Shown: in pieces, positions 1-8,508 of the stretch
Position numbering within the stretch: the stretch's first letter is position 1
Layout of the letters: each line of letters starts with the position of its first letter
Origin: Fusobacterium_C necrophorum_A
Lineage (GTDB): Bacteria; Fusobacteriota; Fusobacteriia; Fusobacteriales; Fusobacteriaceae
DNA length: 64,000 nucleotides
Direction: 5' to 3'
Assembly (NCBI RefSeq): GCF_004134945.1
Contig: NZ_SBAP01000012.1
Location: forward strand, 1 to 64,000
The notes under the pieces: generated by a model
What the model saw: the letters and a program-made list of their open reading frames with translations, nothing else
Databases searched by the model: none
What the model was told of the DNA's origin: nothing
Translations under genes and position numbers: made by a program

Positions 1-127
1 CATCATAAGTTAACAATAGAGAAATGTCCCATTCAGAAGAACTTAGTATTTGTAAAGTTTGTACAAGAACTTTTTCCAATCCTCCCATTCCTAAGCTTCC
101 ACTACGAAAAAGCATCCTTTTTTTCAT
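1..127 (-). CDS. Glycosyltransferase family 4, N-terminal fragment (runs off the window)
   Basis: An open frame reads leftward from ATG at 127-125 to the window edge without a stop, giving 42 residues. It begins MKKRMLFRSGSLGMGGLEKV, and the glycine-rich GMGGLEKVL segment is typical of the N-terminal Rossmann fold of GT4 (GT-B) sugar transferases. A good ribosome-binding site (GGAGAG) lies just upstream. The gene is transcribed away from the GT2 gene at 249, so the two are divergent. The donor-binding C-terminal half is outside the window, so donor and acceptor sugars cannot be guessed. The family call rests only on the N-terminal motif and on the surrounding polysaccharide genes. Confidence 0.7.
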   Translation of the reverse strand, partial: MKKRMLFRSGSLGMGGLEKVLVQTLQILSSSEWDISLLLTYD

Positions 128-204
128 ATTATTTCTCTCCTTTTTCTAATTTTCATAAAAATTATATCAAGAAATAAGAAAAAAGTATAGAGAGTGATTT
201 TTTA

Positions 205-213
205 TGGTATAAT
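205..213 (+). promoter_or_regulatory. Extended -10 promoter for the GT2 gene
   Basis: TGG precedes a perfect TATAAT at 208-213, an extended -10 element. I see no good -35 box at the right distance. A second TATAAT sits at 223-228. Either could drive the gene starting at 249. Confidence 0.45.
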
Positions 214-248
214 AATTTAAAATATAATAATCATGATAGAGGTGAAAA

Positions 249-1199
249 GTGAAAACAATAGATTTAAGTATTATTATTCCTATTTACAATGTGGAAAGCT
301 ATTTAAGAGAATGTTTGGAATCGGTCTATGCTGTGAATCTTCTTAAAGAAGTTATTTTAGTCAATGACGGTTCTACAGATCATTCTTTGCAAATTGCAGA
401 GGAATTTGTAGGAAAATATCCAAAAGAGACGGTTTTGATTAGTCAAAAAAATAGAGGCTTATCGGCAGCAAGAAATATAGGACTAAAAAAGGCGAGAGGA
501 GAGTATATTTACTTCATTGATAGCGATGATTTTTTAAATTCTCATGTTTTTGAAGATTTTTTTACCCAAATAAAGGGTACAAACTTGGATATATTACATG
601 GAAGCGGAATGCGTTATGAAAATGAAACATCCACAGTTTCTATTACTCATAATGGTCATATTATAGTCACGGAAACTGCGATTTCTGGAAGAGAATTTAT
701 ATATCGGATGTTTGAAGCAGATACTTATGTGGACTATGTATGGTTAAACATTTACAGAAGAGATTTTCTTCTTGAAAATTCTTTTTTCTTTCAAGAGGGA
801 ATTACTTATGAGGATATACTATTTTCGATGCCAGTTTTTTTTAGAGCAAAAAAAATAAGGCATTTGGAGAGGTGCTTCTATTATTATCGCATTCGAGAAA
901 ATAGTATCACAAATATGGAAAGAAATTATATGGATTTTTTCTATATTTTTAATTTTTTAACTGATTTTGTTCTGAAAGAAAAATTGGAACATAAAATGAT
1001 AACTCGATTGATAGTGGCAAGAATACGGAGTTTAGCAAAGAAAGAGAAAGTTTTTAATAGAATTATTTATAAAAAACTCTGGAAATTACCTAAAAAAAAT
1101 TGGAACACTTTTCGGAATTTGATAGATTTATATTTTCGTGGAAAGTTAGTAAAGGAAATAAGTTACGAGGAAATATTAAATAAATTTCAAGAAATATAG
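249..1199 (+). CDS. Glycosyltransferase family 2 (surface polysaccharide)
   Basis: This 316-residue protein opens with SIIIPIYNVESYLRECLESV, the GT2 (GT-A fold) signature, followed by VNDGSTDHS and, near residue 90, FIDSDDF, which carries the DXD-type metal-binding aspartates. It probably transfers an activated sugar to a growing LPS or capsule oligosaccharide on the cytoplasmic face of the membrane. I see no membrane segments. The start is GTG at 249 with an AGAGGTG ribosome-binding site close upstream. It stands alone, between divergent and convergent GT4 genes, and its substrate cannot be told from sequence. Confidence 0.85.
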   Translation: MKTIDLSIIIPIYNVESYLRECLESVYAVNLLKEVILVNDGSTDHSLQIAEEFVGKYPKETVLISQKNRGLSAARNIGLKKARGEYIYFIDSDDFLNSHVFEDFFTQIKGTNLDILHGSGMRYENETSTVSITHNGHIIVTETAISGREFIYRMFEADTYVDYVWLNIYRRDFLLENSFFFQEGITYEDILFSMPVFFRAKKIRHLERCFYYYRIRENSITNMERNYMDFFYIFNFLTDFVLKEKLEHKMITRLIVARIRSLAKKEKVFNRIIYKKLWKLPKKNWNTFRNLIDLYFRGKLVKEISYEEILNKFQEI

Positions 1200-1240
1200 A
1201 AAAATTAAGAATTTTATTTTCAGATATGTAAAAAATAAAA

Positions 1241-1260
1241 CAGCTTTTTTAAAAAAGCTG
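1241..1260. terminator. Palindromic bidirectional terminator
   Basis: A perfect 20-bp palindrome, CAGCTTTTTTAAAAAAGCTG, lies between the convergent GT2 and GT4 genes. T-rich sequence is built into the arms in both directions. The TAA stop of the minus-strand gene (1251-1249) is inside it. Confidence 0.6.
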
Positions 1261-2385
1261 CTCTAATTTTTCGAGAATAGAGTTTTTTGAGAAATCACTA
1301 GCTCTAACAGGAGCCAGTTTTTGAAATTCTTCATACTGTTTGGAATTTGCCATAAGTTGCTGTATTGCTTGGAGCATACTCCTTTCATTTTTCATAGGAA
1401 TGAGAATTCCACATTTTCCATCCAGTAGAATTTCTTTTGGACCGACAGGGCAATCTGTAGCAATGACAGGAGTCCCACAAGCCATTGCTTCCACTAGAAC
1501 TAAGCCGAAGCCTTCTTGAAGAGAGGCGTGTAGAAATAGTTTTGCCTGTTTCATATAAGGATAAGGATTTTGTTTTTGTCCTAAGAATTTTATTTCACTT
1601 TCTAAGGATAGAGATTTGGATAAGACTTCTAAATTTGATTGTTCTGTTCCGGTGCCCAAGATAAATAATTTTTCTTGATGTTGAGGATCTCGCTTCCAAA
1701 GTGCAAATGCTTTTATGATGGTAGTGATGTCTTTTCTTGGATCTAAACGGGAACAGCAGAGAAAAAACGAATCTTGTTCCGGAATGGTTTCCAAACTGAG
1801 AGATTGAATTTTATCCAAATCCAAGAAATTAGGAAGTACTACAATCTTTTCTCGAAACTCCGGAAAAATAGAGAGATATTCTTGTTTCATATTCTCACTG
1901 ACCACAACAATTTTTCCAATTTTTTGATACTTAGGTTTTAAGAAATGCTCTATTGTTTTTTGAGAAGTTCCATAGATACTGGAGTGGTTCCAAGCCAATA
2001 CCCTTTCATCTGTGAGAGAAACAGGGAGTTTATTAGAAAAATCAATGCAATAGTCATAGTCAAGAGATTGCAAGATAGGACCTATTTTTTTTTGTCTTGC
2101 CTTTCGTTTTTTTGTTAGATACCAAGAGTATAAGATACGGTTTTTTAAGCTGTTTGCTCGATTCTTTTTATAGTAATTTAATGAGAGAAGGAGCTCCTTT
2201 TCAATGACGAAAGAAATCGGAATTTCTTTTGGAACCTGAGATAAGAAAAAATTATCCTCTCCAAAATCCATATTTACAAGTAAAGAAACTTGATAATGAG
2301 GTTGTAATACATTCAGATAATCAATGGCTATTTTTTGTTCTCCTCCCAATAAGAGAGAGTCTAGATAAAATAGTATTTTTTTCAT
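1249..2385 (-). CDS. Glycosyltransferase family 4
   Basis: A 378-residue GT-B transferase. It starts with MKKILFYLDSLLLGGEQKIA, a GT4 N-terminal Rossmann motif. The C-terminal donor-binding half has CCSRLDPRKDITTIIKAF and EGFGLVLVEAMACGTPVIAT, where the E-x7-E motif (EGFGLVLVE) binds the nucleotide-sugar phosphate. No signal peptide is visible, so it is probably a peripheral cytoplasmic enzyme of O-antigen or capsule assembly. It has a consensus promoter of its own (2414-2443) and so forms a single-gene unit between oppositely oriented neighbours. Donor and acceptor are unknown. Confidence 0.88.
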   Translation of the reverse strand: MKKILFYLDSLLLGGEQKIAIDYLNVLQPHYQVSLLVNMDFGEDNFFLSQVPKEIPISFVIEKELLLSLNYYKKNRANSLKNRILYSWYLTKKRKARQKKIGPILQSLDYDYCIDFSNKLPVSLTDERVLAWNHSSIYGTSQKTIEHFLKPKYQKIGKIVVVSENMKQEYLSIFPEFREKIVVLPNFLDLDKIQSLSLETIPEQDSFFLCCSRLDPRKDITTIIKAFALWKRDPQHQEKLFILGTGTEQSNLEVLSKSLSLESEIKFLGQKQNPYPYMKQAKLFLHASLQEGFGLVLVEAMACGTPVIATDCPVGPKEILLDGKCGILIPMKNERSMLQAIQQLMANSKQYEEFQKLAPVRASDFSKNSILEKLEQLF

Positions 2386-2413
2386 AGGAAAATCCTTTCA
2401 ATATTTTTTCAAT

Positions 2414-2443
2414 ATTATAACAAGCTTTTTCTATGGGTGTCAA
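2414..2443 (-). promoter_or_regulatory. Consensus sigma-70 promoter of the GT4 gene
   Basis: Read on the minus strand, TTGACA (2443-2438) is followed after 18 bp by TATAAT (2419-2414). Both boxes are perfect. It lies 29 bp before the ATG at 2385. Confidence 0.75.
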
Positions 2444-2471
2444 TCATTGCTTTTAATTTAGATATATTGTA

Positions 2472-2500
2472 TTGAATATGAAATTGATGTATGTTATAAT
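2472..2500 (+). promoter_or_regulatory. Promoter of the sialyltransferase-like/neuA genes
   Basis: TTGAAT (2472-2477), 17 bp, then TATAAT (2495-2500). It is divergent from the GT4 promoter only about 30 bp away. Transcription from it would leave a leader of about 107 nt before the ATG at 2614. Confidence 0.65.
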
Positions 2501-2613
2501 ATAAAAATAGATTATTTTAAAGCATAAATGAGTTTAACAATTGAAGTTTTCATAAGCTTTTACAGATAGAGTATATCATATTTATAAAAATATAGTTTGG
2601 AGGCAATTAAGAT

Positions 2614-3582
2614 ATGAAATATCTTTGTATTAGTACGACAAGTTATAACTGCCTGTTATTTTGTTTGTTAAAAGATTTTTTAGGAAGCACAGTTTTTTGG
2701 GTTAGTTCCGATTTATATTTTCCAAAAGAAAAAAACTTTTTTTCATTATCGGATTCTTCTTCTTCTAAGCAGAGAAAATTAGAAAATAAGAATACATTTC
2801 AACAAATAAAAAAAGAATATTTTTCGAAAGGATCATTTGAAATATATGCTCAAGACAATATTTTGGTTTATTATTCTTTTATACCAGGAAAATTTTTTAT
2901 GCTTGAAGACGGAACCATGACATATTTAGAAGCAGAAAATGAATATAAAAAGGAACAAGAGAGATCTTTTTTTTCCAAGTGGAGAAGAAAACTCAAAGGA
3001 AAAATAGCTATATGTGGAGTTTCTCCGAAAGTAGAAAAAGTGTATTTAAGAGGAATTTTACCGACTCCGTGTTGTATTCAGCACAAAGTAGAATATATGG
3101 ACATTTATTCTCTTTGGAAGCAAAAATCTATAGAAGAGAAAAAATGGATATTACGTTTTTTTGATTTTCAGCAGAAACATCTAGAGTTGTTACAATCGAA
3201 AAAGGCTATTTTATTTACGCAACCATTATCAGAAGATGGTGTTATGACAGAGGAAGAGAAAATAGAAATTTATAGAAAGATACTAGAGAAAGAAGAGATA
3301 AAAGAACTTGTGATTAAAGTGCACCCAAGAGAAATAACAGATTATACAAAATACTTTATTGGTGTTCATATATTACAGGAAAAAACACCTTTTGAACTTT
3401 ATTTGTTACATGGTTTGAAGGGAAAAAGAGTAATTACCTTATTTTCAACAGCTGTTTATGGTTTGGATGACTTTGAAGTGATATTTTATGGAACAAATGG
3501 AAATGAGGATTTAATCAATAGATTTGGAGAGATACCTAGTAATAGAAGCAGAATTTCCGATTATAATAAAAAAATAAAGTAA
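2614..3582 (+). CDS. GT52-like glycosyltransferase, putative LPS sialyltransferase
   Basis: A 322-residue protein resembling glycosyltransferase family 52, the group that includes lipooligosaccharide alpha-2,3-sialyltransferases. The visible support is the C-terminal part: ILFTQPLSEDG near residue 200, then IKVHPRE near 245 and a conserved-looking ITLFSTAVYGL near 275. HP and serine/threonine residues in this region bind the CMP moiety in this fold. The gene just downstream encodes a CMP-sialic acid synthetase, which would supply the donor. There are no membrane segments. The N-terminal half is strongly basic and poorly conserved. It could instead transfer a related CMP-nonulosonate or another sugar. 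Confidence 0.7.
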   Translation: MKYLCISTTSYNCLLFCLLKDFLGSTVFWVSSDLYFPKEKNFFSLSDSSSSKQRKLENKNTFQQIKKEYFSKGSFEIYAQDNILVYYSFIPGKFFMLEDGTMTYLEAENEYKKEQERSFFSKWRRKLKGKIAICGVSPKVEKVYLRGILPTPCCIQHKVEYMDIYSLWKQKSIEEKKWILRFFDFQQKHLELLQSKKAILFTQPLSEDGVMTEEEKIEIYRKILEKEEIKELVIKVHPREITDYTKYFIGVHILQEKTPFELYLLHGLKGKRVITLFSTAVYGLDDFEVIFYGTNGNEDLINRFGEIPSNRSRISDYNKKIK

Positions 3583-3599
3583 TTTTTAAGGAAGGAAAA

Positions 3600-4310
3600 A
3601 TGTATCAGAACAAAAAAATTTTAGCAATCATCCCTGCGAGAGGGGGAAGCAAAGGAATACCTAAAAAGAATATTCTAGAAATAGAAGGAATACCTTTAAT
3701 TGCTTATACTTTACAAGAAAGTCAGAAATCGAAATATTTAGATAGAACTATTATATCTACAGAGGATTTGGAAATTAAGAAGGTGGTAGAGCAGTATGGG
3801 GGAGAGGTTCCTTTTTTACGCCCTATAGAATTGGCACAAGATACTTCCAAAACGATTGATTGTATTGTTCATGCTGTGGATAGTTTGAAAAAAATGGGAG
3901 AAGAATATGATTATGTGGTTATCTTGCAATGTACCAGCCCTTTAAGAAAAGCTTGGCATATTGATGAAGCCATTGAGACGCTATTACAATCAGAAGAAGC
4001 TTCTTTGGTGAGCGTATCTGAGGTAGAGGAACATCCGATTTTAATGAGAACCTTAAATGAGGACGGAACTTTACAAAATTTATTAAATGTCAGCAGTACT
4101 GTAAGAAGGCAAGATTTTCCTAGTTTTTATAGAGTGAACGGAGCTATTGCTATTCAGAAAATAGATGAAAATTTTGGAATGTCAACGAGTATAAATGACG
4201 GAAAGTTAGCATATGTTATGGAGAAAAAATATGCTATTGACATAGACACTTTTTTAGACATTTATACGGTAGAATTTTATTTAAAGGGAAATTCTGAAAA
4301 TAATATATGA
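3600..4310 (+). CDS. neuA: CMP-N-acylneuraminate (sialic acid) cytidylyltransferase
   Basis: A 236-residue enzyme that activates N-acetylneuraminate, or a related nonulosonate, with CTP to give the CMP-sugar donor. The N-terminal motif IPARGGSKGIPKKN is the CTP-binding P-loop-like signature of the family, and the STEDLEI and QCTSPLR segments follow in the usual order. It starts 17 bp after the GT52-like gene and is very probably co-transcribed with it. No neuB or neuC is present in the window, so the sialic acid must be made elsewhere or scavenged. It might be specific for legionaminic or pseudaminic acid rather than Neu5Ac. Confidence 0.87.
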   Translation: MYQNKKILAIIPARGGSKGIPKKNILEIEGIPLIAYTLQESQKSKYLDRTIISTEDLEIKKVVEQYGGEVPFLRPIELAQDTSKTIDCIVHAVDSLKKMGEEYDYVVILQCTSPLRKAWHIDEAIETLLQSEEASLVSVSEVEEHPILMRTLNEDGTLQNLLNVSSTVRRQDFPSFYRVNGAIAIQKIDENFGMSTSINDGKLAYVMEKKYAIDIDTFLDIYTVEFYLKGNSENNI

Positions 4311-4349
4311 AAAATATGATTTAGGTTACTAAATCAAGGAGAGGAGAAC

Positions 4350-5243
4350 ATGAAAGGAATTCTTTTAACAGGGGGAAATGGGACCAGACTCTATCCTGTT
4401 ACCAAAGCCGTTTCCAAGCAAATGTTACCCATTTATGATAAACCGATGATATATTATCCTCTTTCTGTCTTGATGTTGGCAGGGATCCGAGAAATTTTAC
4501 TGATTTCCACTCCTCGAGATCTTCCTGTTTTTCAAGAGTTATTGGGGGACGGAAAGAAATGGGGCTTGACCTTCTCCTATGCCGTTCAGGAAAAAGCGAG
4601 AGGTTTGGCGGAAGCTTTTTTCATTGGGGAAAAATTTATCGGGAAAGATTCCTGTGCCTTGATTTTAGGAGATAATGTTTTTTATGGACATGGCTTGACC
4701 GGAATGTTACAGGAGGCGGTAAAACTTCAAAAAGGAGCCGTTATTTTCGGATACTATGTAAAAAATCCGAAAGACTTTGGAGTGGTGGAGTTTGATGAAA
4801 AAGGAAAGATACTTTCTTTAGAAGAAAAACCGAAGTTTCCAAAATCCAATTATGTTGTTCCGGGACTTTATTTTTATGATAATTCCGTTCTTGAAAAAGC
4901 TGGGAAGGTAAAGCCTTCCGAACGAGGAGAATTGGAAATTACTTCTATCAATCAGATGTACTTGGAAGAAGAGAGTTTACAATTGATAAATCTCGGGAGA
5001 GGAATGGCTTGGTTGGATACAGGAACACAGGATGCTCTGTTGGAAGCATCCAATTTTGTAAAGACAATTCAATCACGACAAGGAATTATGGTTGCCTGTT
5101 TGGAAGAAATTGCTTATCGAAACGGTTGGATTGACAGAAATCAAATACAAGATATGGCAAGGACACTGTCAAAAACAAAGTATGGAGAGTATTTGCTGGA
5201 GTTGTTACGGGAGAGTGAAAGATGTCAAAATATCAAAAAATAG
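4350..5243 (+). CDS. rfbA: Glucose-1-phosphate thymidylyltransferase
   Basis: First enzyme of dTDP-L-rhamnose synthesis, making dTDP-glucose from glucose-1-phosphate and dTTP. The 297 residues include the nucleotide-binding motif GGNGTRLYPVTKAVSKQMLP at the N terminus, then GDNVFYG and VEFDEKGKILSLEEKPKFPK. This is the length and order expected for RmlA. It has a strong AAGGAGAGGAG ribosome-binding site and heads a chain in which each following gene overlaps the previous one. The 40-bp gap after neuA has no terminator that I can see, so read-through from the sialic acid genes is likely. Confidence 0.96.
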   Translation: MKGILLTGGNGTRLYPVTKAVSKQMLPIYDKPMIYYPLSVLMLAGIREILLISTPRDLPVFQELLGDGKKWGLTFSYAVQEKARGLAEAFFIGEKFIGKDSCALILGDNVFYGHGLTGMLQEAVKLQKGAVIFGYYVKNPKDFGVVEFDEKGKILSLEEKPKFPKSNYVVPGLYFYDNSVLEKAGKVKPSERGELEITSINQMYLEEESLQLINLGRGMAWLDTGTQDALLEASNFVKTIQSRQGIMVACLEEIAYRNGWIDRNQIQDMARTLSKTKYGEYLLELLRESERCQNIKK

Positions 5244-5797
5244 AAACAAGTCTAAGAGGGCTATATATTGTGACTTCTCCTTTCTATCCGGATTCTCGCG
5301 GATTTTTTTCTGAAATGTATCATAAAAAGGAATTTGTAAAAATGGGTTTTACAAAAGAATTTGTACAAGATAATTATTCTTGCTCCAAAAAAGGAGTTTT
5401 GAGAGGCTTGCATTTTCAAAAGAAACATCCACAGGAAAAATTACTTCGAGTCTTGAAAGGGAGGATTTTGGATGTGGTATTGGATTTGAGAATGGGAAGT
5501 GAAAGCTTCGGAAAGTATTTTTCCATAGAACTATCTGCAGAAAATCAAAAAATGCTCTATATTCCTGCGGGGATGGCTCACGGTTTTTTGAGTTTGGAAG
5601 AAGATACACAAGTTTTTTATAAATGTACCGACTTTTATCATCCCGAAGAGGAAGCGGGAATTCTATGGAATGATAGAGAGCTTGCAATCAATTGGAAGTT
5701 GGAAGCTTATCAGCTTTTGGAAGAAAACCTTTGCTTATCCGAAAAAGACAAACAGAATATGACATTTCGAGAGTTTTGTGAGGCGATCAAAAAATGA
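5222..5797 (+). CDS. rfbC: dTDP-4-dehydrorhamnose 3,5-epimerase
   Basis: A 191-residue cupin-fold epimerase, the third step of dTDP-L-rhamnose synthesis. RGLHFQKK carries the catalytic histidine, VLDVVLDLR and YIPAGMAHGFLSLEED form the jelly-roll core, and the later tyrosine of VFYKCTDFYHP matches the family acid/base region. The start overlaps the end of rfbA by 22 nt and the end overlaps rfbD by 4 nt, so translation is probably coupled. Confidence 0.95.
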   Translation: MSKYQKIETSLRGLYIVTSPFYPDSRGFFSEMYHKKEFVKMGFTKEFVQDNYSCSKKGVLRGLHFQKKHPQEKLLRVLKGRILDVVLDLRMGSESFGKYFSIELSAENQKMLYIPAGMAHGFLSLEEDTQVFYKCTDFYHPEEEAGILWNDRELAINWKLEAYQLLEENLCLSEKDKQNMTFREFCEAIKK

Positions 5798-6633
5798 TTC
5801 TCATTACAGGAGCCAAAGGACAGTTGGGAATGGCTTTTCAACGCTTATTTCAGAGAGAAAAGATAGAGTATATTGCTACAGATAAAGAGGAATTGGATAT
5901 TACGAATGAGATAATCTTGCAAGATTTTGTCAAAGGAAAAGAAATTTCTCTTCTAATTAATTGTGCTGCCTATAATCAGGTGGATAAGGCGGAAGCGGAG
6001 AGAGAAGAGTCCGAAAAATTAAATAGCGAAGCTCCCGGAAAGTTGGCAGTTCTTGCCAAAAAGATTGGAGCAGATTATATCACATATTCTACCGATTTTG
6101 TATTCGACGGGGAAAAGAACTCTCCTTATACGGAAGAAGATATTCCCAATCCTCTTTCCGTTTACGGCAGGATGAAATGGGAGGGAGAAAAAGCCGTTTT
6201 CCAAGAAAAAGAAAATAGTTTTGTCATTCGGACTTCTTGGATTTTCGGAAAGGATCGACCTAATTTTATTCGACAATTGTTGGATTGGGCAGATATCAAA
6301 CAGGAACTTTTTATGGTGGAGAATCAGATTTCTTCTTTAAGTTATGCAGAAGATTTGGCTTACTTTTCCTGGAAATTGTTTCAAACAAAACAATACGGAC
6401 TATACCATTTTTCCAATTCGGGAGAGAGTTCAAAATATGACCAGGCAAAGTATATTTTGGAAAAAATACATTGGAAGGGAAGATTGCACAGAGCAAAGAG
6501 GGAAGATTTTCCACAAGAAGCAAAACGACCGAAATATTCAAAATTGGATAGCAGCAAACTGGAAAAGGCGATTGGAGAAAAAATTCCAAGTTGGGAAGAC
6601 GCCATTTGTCGTTTTTTGGAGGAAAGTTTATGA
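5794..6633 (+). CDS. rfbD: dTDP-4-dehydrorhamnose reductase
   Basis: A 279-residue extended short-chain reductase that completes dTDP-L-rhamnose using NAD(P)H. It has the N-terminal MILITGAKGQLG dinucleotide-binding motif, NCAAYNQVDKAE, YSTDFVFDG, and the catalytic Tyr-x3-Lys in YGRMKWEGE. The ATG is in a 4-nt overlap with the rfbC stop, and its own stop overlaps the rfbB start in the same way (ATGA). This order, A-C-D-B, differs from the rfbBDAC order of enterobacteria. Confidence 0.95.
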   Translation: MILITGAKGQLGMAFQRLFQREKIEYIATDKEELDITNEIILQDFVKGKEISLLINCAAYNQVDKAEAEREESEKLNSEAPGKLAVLAKKIGADYITYSTDFVFDGEKNSPYTEEDIPNPLSVYGRMKWEGEKAVFQEKENSFVIRTSWIFGKDRPNFIRQLLDWADIKQELFMVENQISSLSYAEDLAYFSWKLFQTKQYGLYHFSNSGESSKYDQAKYILEKIHWKGRLHRAKREDFPQEAKRPKYSKLDSSKLEKAIGEKIPSWEDAICRFLEESL

Positions 6634-7721
6634 AGAACTATTTAGTAACAGGAGCGGCAGGTTTTATCGGAAGCCACTTTGTGAAGTATCTATCAGAACA
6701 GGAGCAAGATATTTTTATTGTCATTTTGGATAAATTGACTTATGCCGGAAACTTAGATAATATCACGGAAGTTTTAGAGAAGAAAGATAAAGTTCGTTTT
6801 ATACAAGGAGATATTTGTGATACTTCCTTGATGGAAAGCATTTTTTCGGACTATGATATTGACTATATTGTAAATTTTGCTGCGGAATCTCATGTGGATA
6901 AGAGCATTACACAAGCCAAAATTTTCTTGGAAACCAATTTCATGGGAGTACAAAATATCATGGACTGTGCAAAAAAATCATGGGTGATTGGGAAGGATGA
7001 TAAAGGATATCCTGTTTACAAAGAAGGGAAAAAATTTTTACAAATTTCTACGGATGAAGTATATGGAAGTTTGGAAAAAGACCTTCCTGAAGGAAGAATT
7101 TTTACTTTGGAGGAAGGATTATTCAAAGATAGGAAAGAGAGAATTTGCTATGGAAACCGGTTTTTTACGGAGAACAGCCCTCTTCAACCGAGTTCTCCCT
7201 ATTCTGCTTCCAAAGCTGCCGCAGATATGTTGGTTTCAGCATATTTTGAAACCTATCACTTTCCGATGAATATTACAAGATGCTCCAATAATTATGGACC
7301 TTGTCAATTTCCTGAAAAATTGATACCTTTGACGATAAAACATGTCTTGGAGGAGAAAAAAATTCCGATATATGGAGACGGAATGCAGGTAAGAGATTGG
7401 TTGTATGTGGAAGATCATTGTAAAGCAATTTATCTGGTACTGAAATATGCGAAGTATGGAGAAATTTACAACATAGGAGGAGTTCAGGAAAAAACAAATG
7501 TAGAGATTGTTTCTCTGATTTTGGAACAAATTTCAAAAATTCGAGGGACGGAGAAAAAAGACTATTTGTTGGAATATGTGGAAGACCGATTAGGACACGA
7601 TAGGAGATATGCCATATATCCGAAGAAAATTGTTCAAGAATTGGGATGGTTTCCGGAAACGAGTTTTGAAACAGGAATGCAAAAAACCATACAGTACTTT
7701 ATAGAAAAAATAATTAAGTAG
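6630..7721 (+). CDS. rfbB: dTDP-glucose 4,6-dehydratase
   Basis: Second step of dTDP-L-rhamnose synthesis, producing dTDP-4-keto-6-deoxyglucose. I place the start at ATG 6630, which gives 363 residues beginning MKNYLVTGAAGFIG, because GGAGG lies 9 nt upstream and the ATG forms an ATGA overlap with the rfbD stop. The longer frame from 6591 adds 13 residues without a ribosome-binding site. NAD-binding GAAGFIGS, STDEVYG and the catalytic YSASK are all present. It is the last of the four rhamnose genes. Confidence 0.95.
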   Translation: MKNYLVTGAAGFIGSHFVKYLSEQEQDIFIVILDKLTYAGNLDNITEVLEKKDKVRFIQGDICDTSLMESIFSDYDIDYIVNFAAESHVDKSITQAKIFLETNFMGVQNIMDCAKKSWVIGKDDKGYPVYKEGKKFLQISTDEVYGSLEKDLPEGRIFTLEEGLFKDRKERICYGNRFFTENSPLQPSSPYSASKAAADMLVSAYFETYHFPMNITRCSNNYGPCQFPEKLIPLTIKHVLEEKKIPIYGDGMQVRDWLYVEDHCKAIYLVLKYAKYGEIYNIGGVQEKTNVEIVSLILEQISKIRGTEKKDYLLEYVEDRLGHDRRYAIYPKKIVQELGWFPETSFETGMQKTIQYFIEKIIK

Positions 7722-7761
7722 AAAATAAAGAAATTTTTTTATAGTGAAGGAAGGTATTGTA

Positions 7762-8485
7762 ATGATAGAAAATTCATTATGTTTGGTTTGGAGGAGAAAA
7801 ACCAGAAAAAGTAAGAAAGTGCATAGAAAGCTGGAAAAAATATTTACCAGATTATGAAATTTTTGAATGGAATGAAAAAACTTATAATGTAAAAGAACGG
7901 AATAAATTTTTTCAAAAATGCTATCATAGAAAATTATGGGCTTTCGTTGCAGATTATATTAGGATTGACGTTTTATATCATTATGGTGGAATTTATTTGG
8001 ATACGGATATGGAAATTATAAAAGATATTACTCCTTTGTTAGATATAGACCTATTTCTAGGTTATGAAAATGAAAAGAAAATGAGCTTTGGGATTTTAGG
8101 TGTTGTTCCAAAACATGAACTTTTTAAGGAACTTTATGAGTTTTATCAAAAAGAGATATGGAAATCTTCTTCCTATGTTATAACGGATATTTTAACTCAA
8201 ATAATGGAAGCAAAGTATGGGAAGGATATGAATGAATATTATAAAAAAGGGATAATAGTTTATCCTAAAGAGTATTTTTATCCTTTTTATTATGATGAGA
8301 TATTTAAGGAAGAGTGTATTACAGAAAATACTTATGGAGTTCATTGGTGGGGCAAAAGTTGGTTTGAAAATCCTCAAGTATATTTTTTAAAATATAAACA
8401 TCTACCTCCATGTAGAAGGTATTTGAAATTGGGGCGTAAATTTCTTCGTTTTTACTTAAAGAAAATCCTTACAGCAAAGAGATAA
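7762..8485 (+). pseudogene. GT32-type glycosyltransferase with frameshifted start
   Basis: A frame with no start codon opens at 7769 and reads KIHYVWFGGEKPEKVRKC, then WAFVADYIRIDVLYHYGGIYLDTDME, the DXD-containing core of GT32 (OCH1/capsular transferase type) enzymes. It continues to TAA at 8485. Family members usually begin MIPKIIHYVWFGG. Here a well-placed ATG (7762, AAGGAAGG upstream) is followed by ATA and then a single G before the AAA codon. The reading frame is therefore off by two missing or one extra base at codon 3, and translation from the ATG ends at 7857. The first in-frame ATG (7997) would lose the N-terminal 80 residues. The rest of the frame is intact, so the lesion is recent, phase-variable or a sequencing error. 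Confidence 0.75.
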
Positions 8486-8508
8486 TGCTGTAAGGATTTT
8501 TCTTATTC
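8462..8508 (+). terminator. Rho-independent terminator of the polysaccharide locus
   Basis: A 15-bp perfect stem (8462-8476 with 8486-8500), 9-nt loop and a T-rich tail. It begins inside the last codons of the GT32-type gene and contains its stop codon in the loop. It faces the convergent M15 peptidase gene. Confidence 0.85.

Noticed and set aside
2979..3164. 61-residue frame inside the GT52-like gene
   Set aside because: Overlaps a recognised gene in another frame, has no ribosome-binding site and no family features.
5349..5687. 112-residue minus-strand frame within rfbC
   Set aside because: Antisense shadow of a well-supported gene, without start signals.
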